DNA from: Paramecium sonneborni
Lineage: Eukaryota > Ciliophora > Oligohymenophorea > Peniculida > Parameciidae
Direction: 5' to 3'
Length of the DNA: 64,000 nt
Assembly: GCA_905182985.1 (NCBI GenBank)
Contig: CAJJDN010000162.1
Coordinates: 158,509 to 222,508, forward strand
In this document: positions 24,437-35,355 of the stretch, piece after piece
Layout of the letters: each line of letters starts with the position of its first letter
Position numbering within the stretch: position 1 is the first letter of the stretch
Made by a program: the position numbers and the translations under genes
Notes under the pieces: model-generated
What the model was told of the DNA's origin: nothing
Database searches by the model: none
What the model saw: the letters and a program-made list of their open reading frames with translations, nothing else

Positions 24437-25626
24437 TTCTAAATCTTTACATAATATCTTAAAAACTTATAAATATCTCTCGAAATGAATTTCTTCGTCA
24501 TATTATATTATTTTGAATAATAGAAGAAGTTCTTTTCTTTAATTAATTTGTTTATTAACATTTCATTAAATTAATCAAACATCTTTATTATTATACTTTT
24601 CAATATTACCCATTTTTTTACTAGAAGAAGCTATTTTTTTTTTGCTGGCATTTATTAATATATTATATGCAAATTTATTTTTTTTACATTATTTTTGTTC
24701 AATTTCATTTCAGTTTTTAAAGTTTTATAATCTGGTACAAACCTTAAAAATTACATAAATTTATTATAATAATCAGATAATTAAATTTGAGAAAATAATC
24801 AAATTAATTCAGTAATAAATTTTTACTATTAAATTCTAAGTTATTAATAACAATTTTCAACCAATAATTTTATCAATAAAAACATGATGATTTATCGACA
24901 AAAAGTAATATTAAGTATCATTTATTTATTTTACAATATAAACATTTTAAGCCAGTTAGTTTAATTTATTATTATTGAAGCAAAATAATCAAGAATATCA
25001 CCATTAAAAAAGGATTTAAAGTTATAAATTATTTAGAATTTATTTGATTTATCAAAATAATAAAAGAAGAACTTCAAGTTTTTAAGCTTAAAAAAAATAA
25101 ATGTTTATTCAAATTGCTTTAAACGTTTTTTTACTCTCTAAATTGTTAATATAAAATGATCAAATTGTTAAATACTCCTCAATTATATATTTATATCAAT
25201 TTAAATTAATTAATAATTATTTAAATATTTTCCAAATAAATTATTCTAAAGAGCAATATCGAATACTTTATTATTTCTAAAAATTATAATGAGTTAATCA
25301 TACATTTTCATCTTTAGCGTACTTGAAAATGAATTTAATTTAATATGTGAAAAGATAAATATTGATAAATTATAGATAATAAATTAAAAGACATACTAAG
25401 ATTAGTAAAAATAATTTTTGTAGTTTAATTCCTTGATATTTTGTAAAAAGAGATTTAGGAAATAAAATAATTTTTATAGTTATAATAAATGGATTAATAA
25501 TAAAGTAAATAAATTATTTTTTGAATGAGTTTTAATAACCATAAAGATTAGAAGCAAGTATTGAATGAAAAGATTTTATAAATAAAGTATAAATAAAAAA
25601 TCTGAAATTTATATAAAAATTAAAAA
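24437..25626. other. Longest gene-free stretch, about 1.2 kb
   Basis: Extremely AT-rich with homopolymer A/T runs. A minus-strand frame from ~24,650 (MPAKKK...) overlaps the 3' end of the preceding gene but has biased, low-complexity content, so I do not call it. No RNA gene is recognised. Confidence 0.45.
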
Positions 25627-26393
25627 ATGAGATTTGGAAGAGTTGGTGCAATATCTGCAATAACAAGAGCTAAAAGATCAGATTAATATTTGGCTGGTAA
25701 AAATGAAGATATTGAATTGACAGAGAAATAGTTGAATCGTATGAAATATTGATTAATAGATAGATGCAGAGAAAATAATGAAAAGGATTTAAAAAGACTA
25801 AAAGTCATTAATATTATATAGAGTTCCTGTATTGTATAATAATAATGCAAATGAGTTAGTATTTGGGGAATCGGGATATTGATAATATTGTTATCATTAT
25901 ATTTACTATACAACTTAATATGGGGATTAGAAGGGAAGGTTTTTAAATAGGAAACGAGTTGGTGGCAATATTTTGTTTCGTTTATTATAATGGGAATAGG
26001 GATAAGTTTTTTAATAGCTATAAAGAGAGAGAAGCTAATATTCAATAAAGAAGTAAAAGAGAGTATATAAATAGAAAGATGAGATAATATTATGTTATAG
26101 GAATATATGTTGTTAATAGAATGTTATGGAATAGAAAATATCACATTTAACAAATATGAAAATGGTATAAAGAGGGATGGATTGTAATAATGTTATGGTA
26201 TATAAATATAGCGATTCAAAATTCAACTTTACATTATAAGATTGTATTATCATTTAATGATGGATAATATTTTGAGATATTAGAAGGGAAGAGTGCATAC
26301 AAAATAAAGGGTTAATTTGTACAAATAGCTAGATATATAAATTATGCTTATCAAGATTTGACAATAATCGATGAAACCTTTTAAGTGCGATGA
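25627..26393 (+). CDS. Small two-helix membrane protein, intron-rich, unknown function
   Basis: Starts at ATG 25627 (MRFGRVGAISAITRAKRSDQ) and ends at TGA 26391-26393. Four short introns (25, 26, 22 and 28 nt) must be removed, and each restores a protein-like frame. After a basic N-terminus and a charged helix (LNHAEKIMKRIQKDQK), two hydrophobic spans follow (VFIWGIGILIILLSLYLLY; YFVSFIIMGIGISFLIAI). The second is followed by a C-terminal soluble domain (YKIVLSFNDGQYFEIL, GQFVQIARYINYAYQD). About 220 residues. Both termini are predicted on the same side of a membrane. The family is not recognised. Four introns in a gene this small is high even here. Confidence 0.65.
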
Positions 26394-26462
26394 GGAGATA
26401 ATTAATTTATTTTTGTAAAAATTGAAAAAAATATTATATTATATTATATATATATATAAAAT

Positions 26463-27921
26463 ATGAATTGGAATCATGATCCAGAAGAGGAATATGAGTT
26501 ATTAGAAATAATAGGAGAGGGCGCATATGCAAAAGTATACAAGGGAAGACATAAGGAGGATAATTAGATAGTGGCAATAAAAATAATACCGATGGTTGAC
26601 GAAGTGGAGAATTTAGTATAGGAAATAAAGATTTTGAAAGTATGATTTGTCTAATAAGGATTGTTAACATGTTAACATAGTGTAGTTTTTGAAATCTTAT
26701 TATAAAGATAATAATCTATGGTTAATAATGGAATATTGTGCTGTAGGATCTGTATTAGGATTGATGGAAGTAATGGAGAGAGGATTAAGTTAAGAAGAGA
26801 TTAGTGCAATAATGTATTCAACATTATTAGGAATTGAATATCTTCATTAAAATAAGAAAATACATAGAGATATAAAGGCAGGAAACATTTTACTTGATCA
26901 TAAAGGTTAAGTAAAGTTAGCAGATTTTGGAGTTGCAGCACAATTAACATATTCATGCGCAGATAAAGTAATATGTTAGGTATATATTTAGGGTACATTT
27001 ATAGGAACTCCGTTTTGGATGAGTCCTGAAGTAATAAGTAAGTCTCGTTATAATTAATTAACTGACATATGGTCTTTAGGTGTTACTGCTATTGAATTAG
27101 CTGAAGGAACTCCTCCATATTCTCATATACATCCTGTTAGAGCTATGTTTGCTATTAAAAGTAATCCACCTGTTGGACTTACTAAACCTGAATTATGGTC
27201 TAAAGAATTTAATTAATTTGTCAAAGCTTGTTTAAGAGTTGAAGTTAATGAAAGACCTGCTGCATCATAATTATTATAATATACTTTTATTAAATAAGGA
27301 AAATAACATCTTAAAAAATTATTTAATCTAGTTGAATTATATTCTTAAAAAATTGAAGAAGTCAGATTGAATAAATTAAAAAAAAATAACAACATTTTAT
27401 TATAATCTATTAAAGATTAAACACCATTAACAATCATTTCTAATTGTGAAGAAATTGATGATGATATTTCTCAAGCTGATTTTGGTACTCTTGTTATTAA
27501 AGATTAAATGATTTAACCTAAAGATGAACCTGATTTCTTAAAATGGAATAAATTAGATTAATAAATAAATGATCATTCCAAAAAAAAAATTGAACATTCT
27601 AAAGATCTTAGTCTAGAAGCTTTAATTATTAATATGAATTTAGAAGAAAAAAAAAAACTTAAAATTTAAATCGAAGCTTAAATGAATGAAGAATTAGAAT
27701 TAATTAAAAAAAAATATAATTCCAAATTAGATTTACTCAATTTTAAAATCAAAGAAGAAGAAGATAAAAAAAAATAACCTTTAAATTTACCATTCAGTTT
27801 CTAAGTTAGTTAAGAAGTATTACAATAATTGGCTAATGTTAAAACTCCATTAATTAAATCATAATAAGTTAAATCACCTAAACCGCCTCCTTTTGAATTT
27901 ATACCTAAATAGAAATTATGA
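26463..27921 (+). CDS. STE20/GCK-II protein kinase, MST/Hippo type with SARAH-like tail
   Basis: ATG 26463 ([18 protein letters not shown]), introns of 19 and 24 nt (at ~26,640 and ~26,970), TGA 27919-27921. Kinase motifs: [19 protein letters not shown] (catalytic Lys), [46 protein letters not shown], and RPAASQLLQ near the domain end. The long acidic/basic tail ends with FLKW...L, then [20 protein letters not shown], which matches the pattern of the SARAH coiled coil that closes MST1/2 (Hippo) kinases. All catalytic residues are intact. A cytosolic signalling role in cell polarity or division is inferred from the family. The first intron uses an AAG acceptor. Confidence 0.9.
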
Positions 27922-27974
27922 TTTAATAATTACCCGCTAAATATTCGTTATATTTATAAAATTTATTATTAAAA

Positions 27975-28854
27975 ATGGATTAAACTGTTGTTGATTAATT
28001 GTCTTTAGATGCCATACCTTATTATCAAGAATAATTGTATGGAGCACTCTCTTTAGTAATAGAACTATAAAATAGAATCGAAGCTGAAAATTAAATTACA
28101 GATAATATTGTCGTTAAAATATAAGATGACAATAAAAATGAAATCTATTAACATGTTTTAGATTTTGATGAAAAAAACATTGATGATGTAATCTAAGAAA
28201 TGAATGAAAAATGTTTATCATAATTAGAAGAAATAGATTAAGAAACATCTAAATAAGATGAACAAATATTTAATATGAATTAAGTAACTCTTTATTATTA
28301 TATTCAAGAAAATAGATGATTTAGAAGATATTATTACTAAATATATTACATAAACAAATAAAGATTAAGTAGTCTTAAATCAATTAACTAATTTTATTAA
28401 AGATAAATAATTATTACTATAAGATATCAATTTAGAAATCAAAGAATAAGAGTAAATTAATAAACAAAATTAATAATTTATTAAAAGAAGAATGAAATTA
28501 GAAAGATAAAAACAATAAGAACTAGATGAAAAGACGCTTTTAAAATAAAAAAAATAGGAATAAAAATTATTATTAAAAGAAAAAACTGCAAAAAATGAAG
28601 AACTTTTATTGTTAACATTAATCGATGAAAAAAAAAGATTGCAATATGAATTAGATGAATTAGTTAATGGTTAAGAATAAAAAGTTTAGTAATTACTGAG
28701 TTAAATGGAAACTACTGTTATGGAAGAAGATGAGAAATCTATTGTCACATCTGTTATTTAAAGAGAGAGTTCAAATAAATCAAACTATGAAAGAAAAGAA
28801 ATACAAGAATAACCAAAAAATAGAACATGTTGTGGAGAATGCATGATATTTTGA
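27975..28854 (+). CDS. Coiled-coil protein with C-terminal Cys cluster (CaaX-like)
   Basis: ATG 27975, 54 bp after the MST kinase stop; one 25-nt intron (GTAACTC...TTCAAG) at ~28,290; TGA 28852-28854; about 284 residues. After an acidic N-terminal third (VLDFDEKNIDDVIQEMN) a long heptad-rich helix runs from IDDLEDIITKYI to LQYELDELVNGQEQ, with abundant Gln, Glu and Lys. The last residues are TCCGECMIF. CMIF has the form of a CaaX box and is preceded by two more cysteines, so prenylation plus palmitoylation could anchor it to a membrane (inference). The family is not recognised. Confidence 0.65.
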
Positions 28855-29164
28855 TTAGTTAATTATATTATACTTATATTCAATACTAAATAATATATTT
28901 AATTCATTAACAATCTTTAAATATTTGCTTTTATTTAACAATAAATTATTTTTATTTATTTTATCATTTTTTTGGATTGTTAAAAAAAAAAACTTTCTTT
29001 TTGCATCAAAATTCGATAATATTTTTGATTCAGTTATTTTCATAAATATGAATATATAGGGAAATCAAACAAAATCTATTTTGAATTATAAGATAGAAAA
29101 TATTTGATGTTAAGTACTTGAAATAATTTATTTAGTATAACAAATTGAATCTATTAATAAATAT
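28855..29164. other. Intergenic, no gene seen
   Basis: 310 bp, AT-rich. A 62-codon minus-strand frame (MKITESKILSNFDAKRKFFF) exists but is dominated by Lys/Asn/Ile/Phe as expected for random AT-rich DNA, and is not supported. Confidence 0.45.
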
Positions 29165-30633
29165 ATGCTATAATCAATAGGTGAAACAATTTAAACATAA
29201 CCATCAATAAATTATGGGACTGTAAAATACTCATTTAAATGTGTTCGTCGTCACTTATTTAAAGATAAAGTTTATTATGTTCATGCTTTACCCAATATGA
29301 TAACAATAGGAGAAGTATATAATTAGCAATAATCTTAGCATATTAATGATCCAAATCCTAAGTATAAATTAGAACTGAATTTAAAAAATATAGTTTATTG
29401 GAAATAAGAACATGGTTAAAATCGTGCCTTTGGTATAAAATATAAGTAAGTTTTGAAAATAAGAATAATATAGAAAGAATGTAAAGTACTTCGAAGCAGC
29501 ATCAGAATAATTACAAAAATTTCGACAAGAGATTAGTTGTTTAATTGGGTTCCATTCCTTAGATGATCATTATAAAATAGATGAATTGATAGGGAAAGGA
29601 TCATTTTCTTCTGTTTATAAAATATTTAGATAGTAAGATAAAAAAGTATTTGCAATGAAATATGTATCAAGTAAATAAAAGAATGATAAAGAAAACATGG
29701 TAAAAATAATTGTATAATAATAGTAATTAGTAGAAAATGAAATTGGAATTTTACGATCTTTTAATCATGATTCAATCTTGAAAATTTATGAAGTATATCG
29801 TGTGGAAGAATATCATTATGGAATAATAGTAGAATATTTAGATGGAATAGCCTTATCAACTTTAATTGATTAACTTAAGAAAAATTAACATGTTCTTAAA
29901 GAATCAGACATTAAAACAATACTTTAAGCTTTACTTATGGCATTAGCAATTATCCATTAAGAATAAGTAATTCATAGAGATATTAAACCATAAAACATAA
30001 TGATATCTTAATAACATTATAATAGTGTTAAAATTATTGATTTTGGACTCAGCATTAAAAATTAATTATAATATAATAGATGTGGAACTCCTGGTTATAT
30101 GGCTCCTGAAATTGTTAATATGAGAAAAGATTAATAGAGAGCTTGGACATCTCTTTGCGATATTTTTAGTCTTGGAGTTGTATTTTTTAAATTGTATTTA
30201 TTTATCTCATATTTCTAGATTATCAAAAGGAATCAGTTGTTTTTAAGGATAAACATCTGATCAAGTTTTGGCAAATAATAAGAAATGTTAAATAGATTGG
30301 TCTATAGTATAATAACATAATTATTCTAAAAATTGCATTGTAATTTATTTATATTATTCTTAGTAATTACTAAAGGCAATGTTAGCTAAAGATCCTGATG
30401 AAAGAATTACAGCTTATTAAGCACTTTAACATCCATTCTTTGGTGATGCTTTCTCTACAATATATAGTGACTATGTTGGACATTCTATCAGTCTAAGATC
30501 TAAATAAATATTAAATCCAACACTTGAAAAACATAATCTCGATTCTTAATAAAGTTTAGAAGAAAACTCTGTTTAAAAGTAACATGTATATAACAGAGAC
30601 ATAAGACCATCTATTATCAGTAGAAGGTAATGA
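29165..30633 (+). CDS. Serine/threonine protein kinase, CAMK-like, with PH-like N-terminus
   Basis: ATG 29165 (MLQSIGETIQTQPSINYG), three introns of 28, 25 and 24 nt, TGA 30631-30633; coordinates and phases are consistent. Residues ~1-115 form a beta-rich module (KYSFKCVRRHLFKDKVYYV, VYWKQEHGQ, YFEAASEQLQKFRQEI) that looks PH-like and recurs in Paramecium kinases. The kinase domain shows IGKGSFSSVYKI, VFAMKYVSS (Lys), EIGILRSFNHDSILKIYEVY (alpha-C Glu), HRDIKPQNIMI, DFGLSI, GTPGYMAPEI and DERITAYQAL. It should be active. It ends with a short basic tail PSIISRRQ. Substrates are unknown; the Ca2+ link is only by family resemblance. Confidence 0.9.
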
Positions 30634-31337
30634 TTATATTTTTTTTCAAAAACAAACATTGTAGCTATAAACAATTTATAAAGAAACATTCTCTATTATC
30701 TTATTACTCTTTTTATTTATTCAAAAATATATATTATAGCTTAATTCTAAGAATCATTATTTATTACTTATTAATAATTATAATTCTCAAGAATTCTTAA
30801 AGTTTTATCTATTAATTCTCAATTATTCATTATTAAAAAAATTCCTTTTTTCTATTCATAAACTTATGTCATATTAATCTATTAATTTTTGATTATGTTA
30901 ATTTTTTTGCTCTATAAAATTTTCTATAGTTTAATTAGCAAGTTAAAATTTAATAGAAATATAACCTAAAAATGTATTGGCATGTAACTATTAATATTAA
31001 TTAACTTTTTCAATAAAAGAGAGAATTTCGAATAAAAAAGATAATTTTAGTGAATAACTATAAAGTGTTAAGATTTAATTTCTTATAGTTCAGTATATAT
31101 AGATTGAATATAAGAAAATTAAATAATGAATTCATTAATAAGATTTCAATTTTTTTAATAATAAAAGTTTAAATAAATGAAAGATATAATTATGAACAAG
31201 AGTTTTAATGATTAAAAATTATGATTGGAATCCATAAAAATAATATATAAAATTTAATTAATAAATGTATTACTCAATCGTTAATAGTAAAGACATCTCT
31301 GAAGTGTAAATATTATATACGAAGAATAGTGAGAATC
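30634..31337. other. Intergenic, possible upstream region of MORN gene
   Basis: About 700 bp, AT-rich. An ATG at 31,264 (MYYSIVNSKDISEV) could extend the MORN gene upstream if a 19-nt intron with an AAG acceptor (GTAAATATT...CGAAG) is used; otherwise no coding signal is seen. Confidence 0.4.
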
Positions 31338-32633
31338 ATGAATAGCTATAGAGTGAAAATTCGTAATGAATCAAATTTGAAAACTAGAGTACCTAAAGAG
31401 GATAGTGTTGAGGAAAATGAAGAATTTATAGAAAAATTTAAAAACTATAAGGCACATAATAAACAATTTGAATATGGGAATCTTGTTAATATGGAAAATA
31501 GCAAATTGAAAATTTATAAAGATTCATGTTATTTTGGTTAGATAGCAAATGGTAAAAGAAATGGAAAAGGAGTTTTAATTTGTAATAATGGAAGAATTTA
31601 TGAAGGAAATTTTGAGAATAATAGAAAACATGGTTAAGGATATGAATAATTACCAGATAATTGTATATATGAAGGGATGTATATAAATGGTAAACCTGAA
31701 GGAATGGGTAAATTTATTTGGGATAAGGGAGAATATTATGAAGGTAGTTGGTTAAATGGTTTAAAACATGGATAAGGAATTTGGATAGGCGTAAATAATG
31801 ATTCTTACATTGGAGAATGGAAAATGGGTAATACAAATGGATATGGTGTGTATATAGCAATAAATGGAGATAAATATGAAGGGGAATTTCATAATAATCT
31901 TAAACATGGATAAGGAATTGAATATTTATCAAATGGTGATATATATAAAGGATATTATGTTAATGGGAAACCTGAAGGTTAAGGAGAGTACTTTTGGAAT
32001 TTAGGTAGTTATTATAATGGTACATTTAAAAATGGATAGAGACATGGAAGAGGAAATTGGATTAAAGATAAAAATGCATAATAATCTGATTGTTATGAAG
32101 GAGAATATGTTAATGATAAAAAATGTGGTTTTGGTATTTATAGATGGCCTACAGGAAGTAGATATGAAGGAAATTTCTTTGAAGATTTAAGACATGGATT
32201 TGGAAAGATGTTTTGGGAAGATGGATCATATTATTACGGAATGTGGGATAAAGGAAATCAATGTGGAGAGGGAGAATATGTATATATTAATAATTATTAT
32301 AGTGTAAAAATGGAGAATAAACTAAATTTGGTATTTTTGAGAAGAATGTTCTTATTAAAGAAGATTTTGAAAAAGTCAAAAGATAACCTCCTTAAATCAA
32401 AATTAGATAATATACAAGTAAATTAATTTAAATATTTATTTCTAGCAAGTCAAAAAACTGTTAGATCAAATAGTTAATAAACTACTAATACTTAAAAACC
32501 ATAAATTAATTTTAGACCAAACAGTGTTAAATAACCAAAAAAAATAATTTTAGGTCAAATCAAAAATGCATTTTAATCCAAGTAAAAAAGATAGTTTTCT
32601 CTCCATAAATAAACAATCGATTTAAATTTTTGA
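31338..32633 (+). CDS. MORN-repeat protein
   Basis: ATG 31338 (MNSYRVKIRNES). Introns of 23 nt (GTATATATTAAT...TATAG, ~32,280) and 28 nt (GTAAATTAATTT...TTCTAG, ~32,418) keep phase to TGA 32631-32633. From about residue 65 there are roughly eleven tandem MORN units, e.g. GQIANGKRNGKGVLI, YEGNFENNRKHGQG, YEGMYINGKPEGMG, YEGSWLNGLKHGQG, YKGYYVNGKPEGQG, YEGNFFEDLRHGFG. The C-terminal ~80 residues are basic, Ser/Gln-rich and likely disordered (VRSNSQQTTNT, NFRPNSVKQPK). MORN repeats bind membrane lipids or cortical/ciliary structures; a cortical location is inferred. Confidence 0.9.
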
Positions 32634-32852
32634 ATTAAATATTATTTATATTTAATATCCCTATACTATTCCATTTATGTATAAAAAAATTTATCATTTA
32701 TTTAAAATAAATATATTAATAAATAATATTATTTTATTTAACAATTACAAAAAATTTAAATATAATCTATCTATAAATATTACTTTAATAAAAACTACAC
32801 AAAAATAGTGATTTTATTATTTGTATATAGATATAATTCTGTTCAAATTCTT

Positions 32853-34802
32853 TCATTTCTTTTTTTTACTCGGACGTATTTCAATTTAAAATTACTTCAA
32901 TGTTTCTCCGTTTGCATATAATTGAACAGCTTTCATTGTATCTTCAGAAATAAAATAATGTCTTTTCTTTTATGATGTAGTGGACATAGATTTTTCATCC
33001 AATGTTCTTTTACTTTTATTATTAGTAGATCTATTTTCTGATACTAATTTTTATTCTTTTTATTCTTTTGCAGGTGGTAAATGAAAACTTGTTGCACTTT
33101 TAGTTTTTACAGGTTTATTAGTTATAATCCTATCTGTCGGATTGACTTTCACAATTTAACTGATCTATTGACTACTTCTTTCTTCCGCTAATTACTGTTT
33201 TTTTTTATCAAATTCCTCTAAATAAATTTTTTGTTTAATACTGCTAAAATTCTCATTTTTTCATTTTATATTGTTATTTCCATCTATTTTTTTGTCTCTT
33301 ATAATTTTTATTATTCTGTTTATTGTTACTTCATTCTTCTATCAGTTTCTTCAAATTTCTAAAATACTATTTTATTTTATACATCTAGTAAGATAGCATT
33401 TCTATATTATTCTTTTCGTTTCTGAATTTAATAATTCTAAGCAGCATCTTCTAATTTTAATAATTCTTAAACATATTTTCTTTTCATATTTAAAATATTT
33501 TTCTATCTCAATTCTTCAGCATATAAAAATTATTATTATTTTTAAGCCATAAATCTTTAATTCTCCAATTCAATCTATTTATCTAAATATCTTTATTTCT
33601 AAATAATATTTTAATTAATATACCATTTAAACTTCTTCCATATGAGATTATAATATAAGACTGCTTTCATCTCTTTTTAATTTCTTTTACTCCTCCAATC
33701 TTGATTTCTTTAATTCTCTTTCTTTTTCTTAACTAAAATAATCTTAGTTTCTTTTATTTAATTCTTAACTTATTATAAATTTCTTTTATTCCATCATTTA
33801 ATGTTTCTATTATTCCTAATTTCTTTTTTATTTTAACAATTATTATCTATTCAATTCTTACATAGTATTTCTCATTTATATATCTTTTTCTTTAGAATGA
33901 ATTCTTTGTTCCATCTAATATGTTTCTAATTGTTTTAAAGCTGTAGCATTTTAATATTTTTCCCTAGCTCTTTCTTCTTTTAATTAATTTTACTATTTAA
34001 TGTATTACTATTTCTCATGTAACATTTATTCCATATTTTATAATTTTTTATTGTAGTCTTATTATCTAATTTAATTTTCATTTAGAATTTGTTATTCTTG
34101 TTCAGCTATTCTTTAAGCCCTTCTTTACATTTTATCTTATATTTCTCTTTCCCTTTCTTCTTTCTCTAATTGTTTCATTAAAGCATATTTTTCTTATTTT
34201 TATTATATTTTTAATTCTTCTTCCTAAAATTTACGCATGATAGTTTCATTGTGTAAGTCTGCTTACAATTTTGCTTATTTAAGTTTTTATTCTCGTAATT
34301 TGAGTTTTTCTTCTTTTTCTTGCATTCTTTGTTGAAAATCTTCCTCCTACATTTTCCTTAACTCTTCTATTCGCTTTTCCTTTAATTAATTCTTCCTTTT
34401 CATTTCTTCTATCTTCATTTCAGTTTATATTTCTCTTTCAATTTCAATCTTTTATTTGTTTTACAATGCTCTTAGAATTTGTTCTTGCTTTTACATAAAA
34501 GATTGACTCATTTACAATTGACTAGATTGAGACTAGATGATAGTTTATAAGTTACATTTTTTTCATGATCTTCAGAAATATTATGATATTCTTATTTAAC
34601 AAGTTCTAAGAATCTATCAACTCTGTCAGTCATATGCTTTAATTTGGCTTCAACATAATAGTCAACATCTTCAAATTAGACTCCTTATAACAGGATTTCA
34701 TCTCTAGTAGGATAATAGAGATCTTAAACAAGCAAACCAAGAGTAGCCAATACTTTTTTTGATCGTGGACTATCTTACACTATAGATTGCATACGTAGTT
34801 AT
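32853..34802 (-). CDS. Long coiled-coil protein
   Basis: ATG 34802 (MQSIVQDSPRSKKVLATLG); TGA 32853-32855. An intron of 23 nt (GTAACTTATA...CATCTAG) near 34,530-34,550 joins SEDHEKN to SQSSQLQMSQSF. Without it the frame would end in a TGA that overlaps a false internal ATG. The first ~80 residues are globular-looking (VQDLYYPTRDEILLQGVQFE, DYYVEAKLKHMTDRVDRFL). From ~residue 95 almost all sequence is charged coiled coil (KIEIEREIQTEMKIEEMKRK, LEKEERERE). The tail is basic: KKRHYFISEDTMKAVQLYAN and IRPSKKKK. About 640 residues. It could be a cytoskeletal or basal-body structural protein; the family is not identified. Confidence 0.7.
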
Positions 34803-34862
34803 TTCAGTCCTAACAGCAGGATTGAAGTTTAATAAACTCATAACAATAATAAAATAAATAAA

Positions 34863-35333
34863 ATGAGAAGAAACTTCTAAAATCTAATAAAGGATCCTCC
34901 CATAAATGCATAAAAGGAATCAAAACCTTAATAACCGGGTGTTGTATAAGTAGCAGAATGGAATAAGGCATTGTAATATTTAGATGCAGGAGATCTCAAT
35001 AAAGCATATGAAGAAATATTAATTTCAGAAGATGATTTATATTTGTTAAGATTAATGACAATAACAGGACCTTGTGTGAATAAATTGAATTAGAAAGTGG
35101 CATTTTAATTACATTAAAAGATTAAGTTATTAATGAAATCGGAATTTTGGAAGGTGCTTGCATTATAAATGTTGGGTAATTTATCATCAAAATAGGAATG
35201 TTTGAGGATTGAATAAAAATAAAAATTATAGTATTTACTGTATTAATGGAGTAAATCATGGTAACCTTAAATAAGTAAGGAAACTGTATTATTGTATAAT
35301 TCAGGTGTGTTTAAACCTGATCATATAATTTGA
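34863..35333 (+). CDS. TORTIFOLIA1/SPIRAL2-like C-terminal-domain protein (156 aa)
   Basis: An intronless frame from ATG 34863 (MRRNFQNLIKDPPINAQKES) to TGA 35331-35333, lying between the divergent coiled-coil gene and the Myb gene. The core reads AEWNKALQYLDAGDLNKAYE, EILISEDDLYLLRLMTITGP and KIKLLMKSEFWKVLALQML. The pattern 'LDAGDLNKAYEEIL..DDLYLLRLM..TGP' resembles the C-terminal helical domain of plant TORTIFOLIA1/SPIRAL2 microtubule proteins, here without TOG/HEAT repeats. A microtubule role is inferred only from that resemblance. It would be missed by standard-code ORF finding because of many TAA/TAG codons. Confidence 0.6.
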
Positions 35334-35355
35334 CTTTGTATATAAAATATATTAT

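Noticed and set aside
25683..26045. 120-codon minus-strand ORF
   Set aside because: Shadow of the intron-rich membrane protein on the plus strand, whose frames are protein-like and correctly spliced.
28855..29043. 62-codon minus ORF in a gap
   Set aside because: Composition is that of random AT-rich DNA (Lys, Asn, Ile, Phe) and no continuation is convincing.
34509..34511. Overlapping ATGA start/stop suggesting two coupled coiled-coil genes
   Set aside because: A 23-nt intron just upstream removes the TGA and makes one continuous gene.
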